A DNA stretch of 31,364 nt, from assembly GCA_947624125.1 (NCBI GenBank), contig CANQIY010000003.1, forward strand, positions 1 through 31,364. The letters run 5' to 3'. The DNA comes from an uncultured Bacilli bacterium. Lineage in GTDB: Bacteria > Bacillota_I > Bacilli_A > RF39 > UBA660. Both the position numbers and the translations under genes were made by a program. Of the stretch, positions 31,132-31,364 are shown piece after piece. Under the pieces are notes generated by a model. That model saw nothing but the letters and a program-made list of their open reading frames with translations, was not told the DNA's origin and did not search any database. Position 1 is the stretch's first letter; every line of letters begins with the position of its first letter.

Positions 31132-31364
31132 TTATATTGAATTAGGAGATAGAACAAGACGTGAGGAAATGCCCGAATACGCACCTCCCGTGGCCCTATT
31201 GAAGTAGAACTGACCTGCGAGAACTCCATTGTTGTAATAGCCCCCACGAGAGAACCATGGGCTCGTCGAGACAACGAAGTCCGAAGTGTCGGCGTACCAA
31301 GCATTGTGATAATATGAAGTCCCGTTTTTTTCGTAATAATTATAGAATGGACCCATTTCCCCAG
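31132..31364 (-). CDS. C-terminal fragment of a surface protein with C-type-lectin/FGE-like domain
   Basis: Open to the window edge (about 77 residues visible, in-frame residues continue before the first internal ATG), stop at 31132. The visible part has GEMGPF, NAWYADTSDFV, PWFSRGGYYNNG, AGQFYF and SSRLVLSP. The RGG..NNG...G.F.F....SSR.VL pattern recalls the end of FGE-sulfatase/C-type-lectin-like domains found in gut bacterial surface proteins and in diversity-generating-retroelement targets. GC is about 47% by hand count, against roughly 25% next door, and codons often end in C/G. No reverse transcriptase is in view. The fold is inferred from the motif; the full protein is off-window. Confidence 0.55.
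   Translation of the reverse strand, partial: GEMGPFYNYYEKNGTSYYHNAWYADTSDFVVSTSPWFSRGGYYNNGVLAGQFYFNRATGGAYSGISSRLVLSPNSI

Noticed and set aside
1..31364. tRNA, rRNA, CRISPR or riboswitch
   Set aside because: No cloverleaf-like GC-rich segment, no conserved rRNA stretch, no regularly spaced repeats and no recognisable riboswitch core were found on reading both strands.

Overview
The window is a compact, AT-rich chromosomal segment of a Gram-positive, endospore-forming Bacillota. Coding sequence is roughly 22-28% GC by eye, with A/T-ending codons and strong AGGAGG/GGTGA-type ribosome binding sites. Spore genes (yqfC, yqfD, a SpoIIIAH homologue, a CotZ/ExsY-type coat protein) sit among ordinary housekeeping genes. 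The mix (AddAB, RmuC, phosphoketolase plus PduL, short intergenic gaps, many minimal-length proteins) suggests an uncultured gut Bacilli/Erysipelotrichia-like or low-GC Clostridia lineage; the sequence alone does not settle which. No rRNA, tRNA, CRISPR array or intact insertion sequence was seen, and no stretch over about 300 bp lacks a gene.

Layout. (1) 1-3632, minus strand: a three-gene envelope glycosylation module (GT-C-like polytopic protein, UbiA-family DPPR synthase-like prenyltransferase, inactive HAD domain fused to GtrA). It is read from a promoter whose -35/-10 spacer contains nine consecutive G residues, the classic layout of a phase-variable promoter. A second -35 followed by a G tract is cut by the left edge. 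(2) 3676-8676, minus: the conserved rpsU-yqfC-yqfD-ybeY-dgkA-era-yqzL-recO cluster, with a VanZ-like gene where phoH/yqfF usually lie. (3) 8740-11525, minus: a bacteriocin operon with a C39 peptidase-ABC exporter, a small HlyD-like accessory protein and two double-glycine precursors whose predicted mature peptides are both 37 aa and both carry GxxxG motifs. (4) 11648-12142, plus: a solitary spoIIIAH. (5) 12167-19203, minus: pduL-dus-addB-addA. (6) 19286-20311: small regulatory and unknown genes, including an XRE regulator divergent from a two-TM protein with palindromes between them. (7) 20364-24834, minus: dacF-type carboxypeptidase, a HAD phosphatase, phosphoketolase and a CsoR-family regulator lacking the usual metal ligands. 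(8) 24938-28925: an HExxH protein, the CotZ-like gene with a sigma-K-like promoter, a membrane-anchored degenerate PTS EIIB, two unknown proteins and a SEDS (FtsW/RodA/SpoVE) gene. (9) 28951-31017, minus: PH-domain protein, rmuC and a degenerate histidine phosphatase. (10) 31132-end: the C-terminus of a surface-type protein with about 47% GC, very unlike its surroundings.

How the parts fit: phosphoketolase yields acetyl-phosphate, which PduL can convert to acetyl-CoA. AddAB, RecO and RmuC give recombination functions. DgkA, VanZ, DacF and SEDS serve the envelope. The most distinctive signals are the G-tract switch in front of the polyprenyl-phosphate glycosylation module, the two-peptide bacteriocin locus, and a recurring theme of proteins that keep a catalytic fold but have lost active-site residues (HAD-GtrA, EIIB, histidine phosphatase, CsoR).
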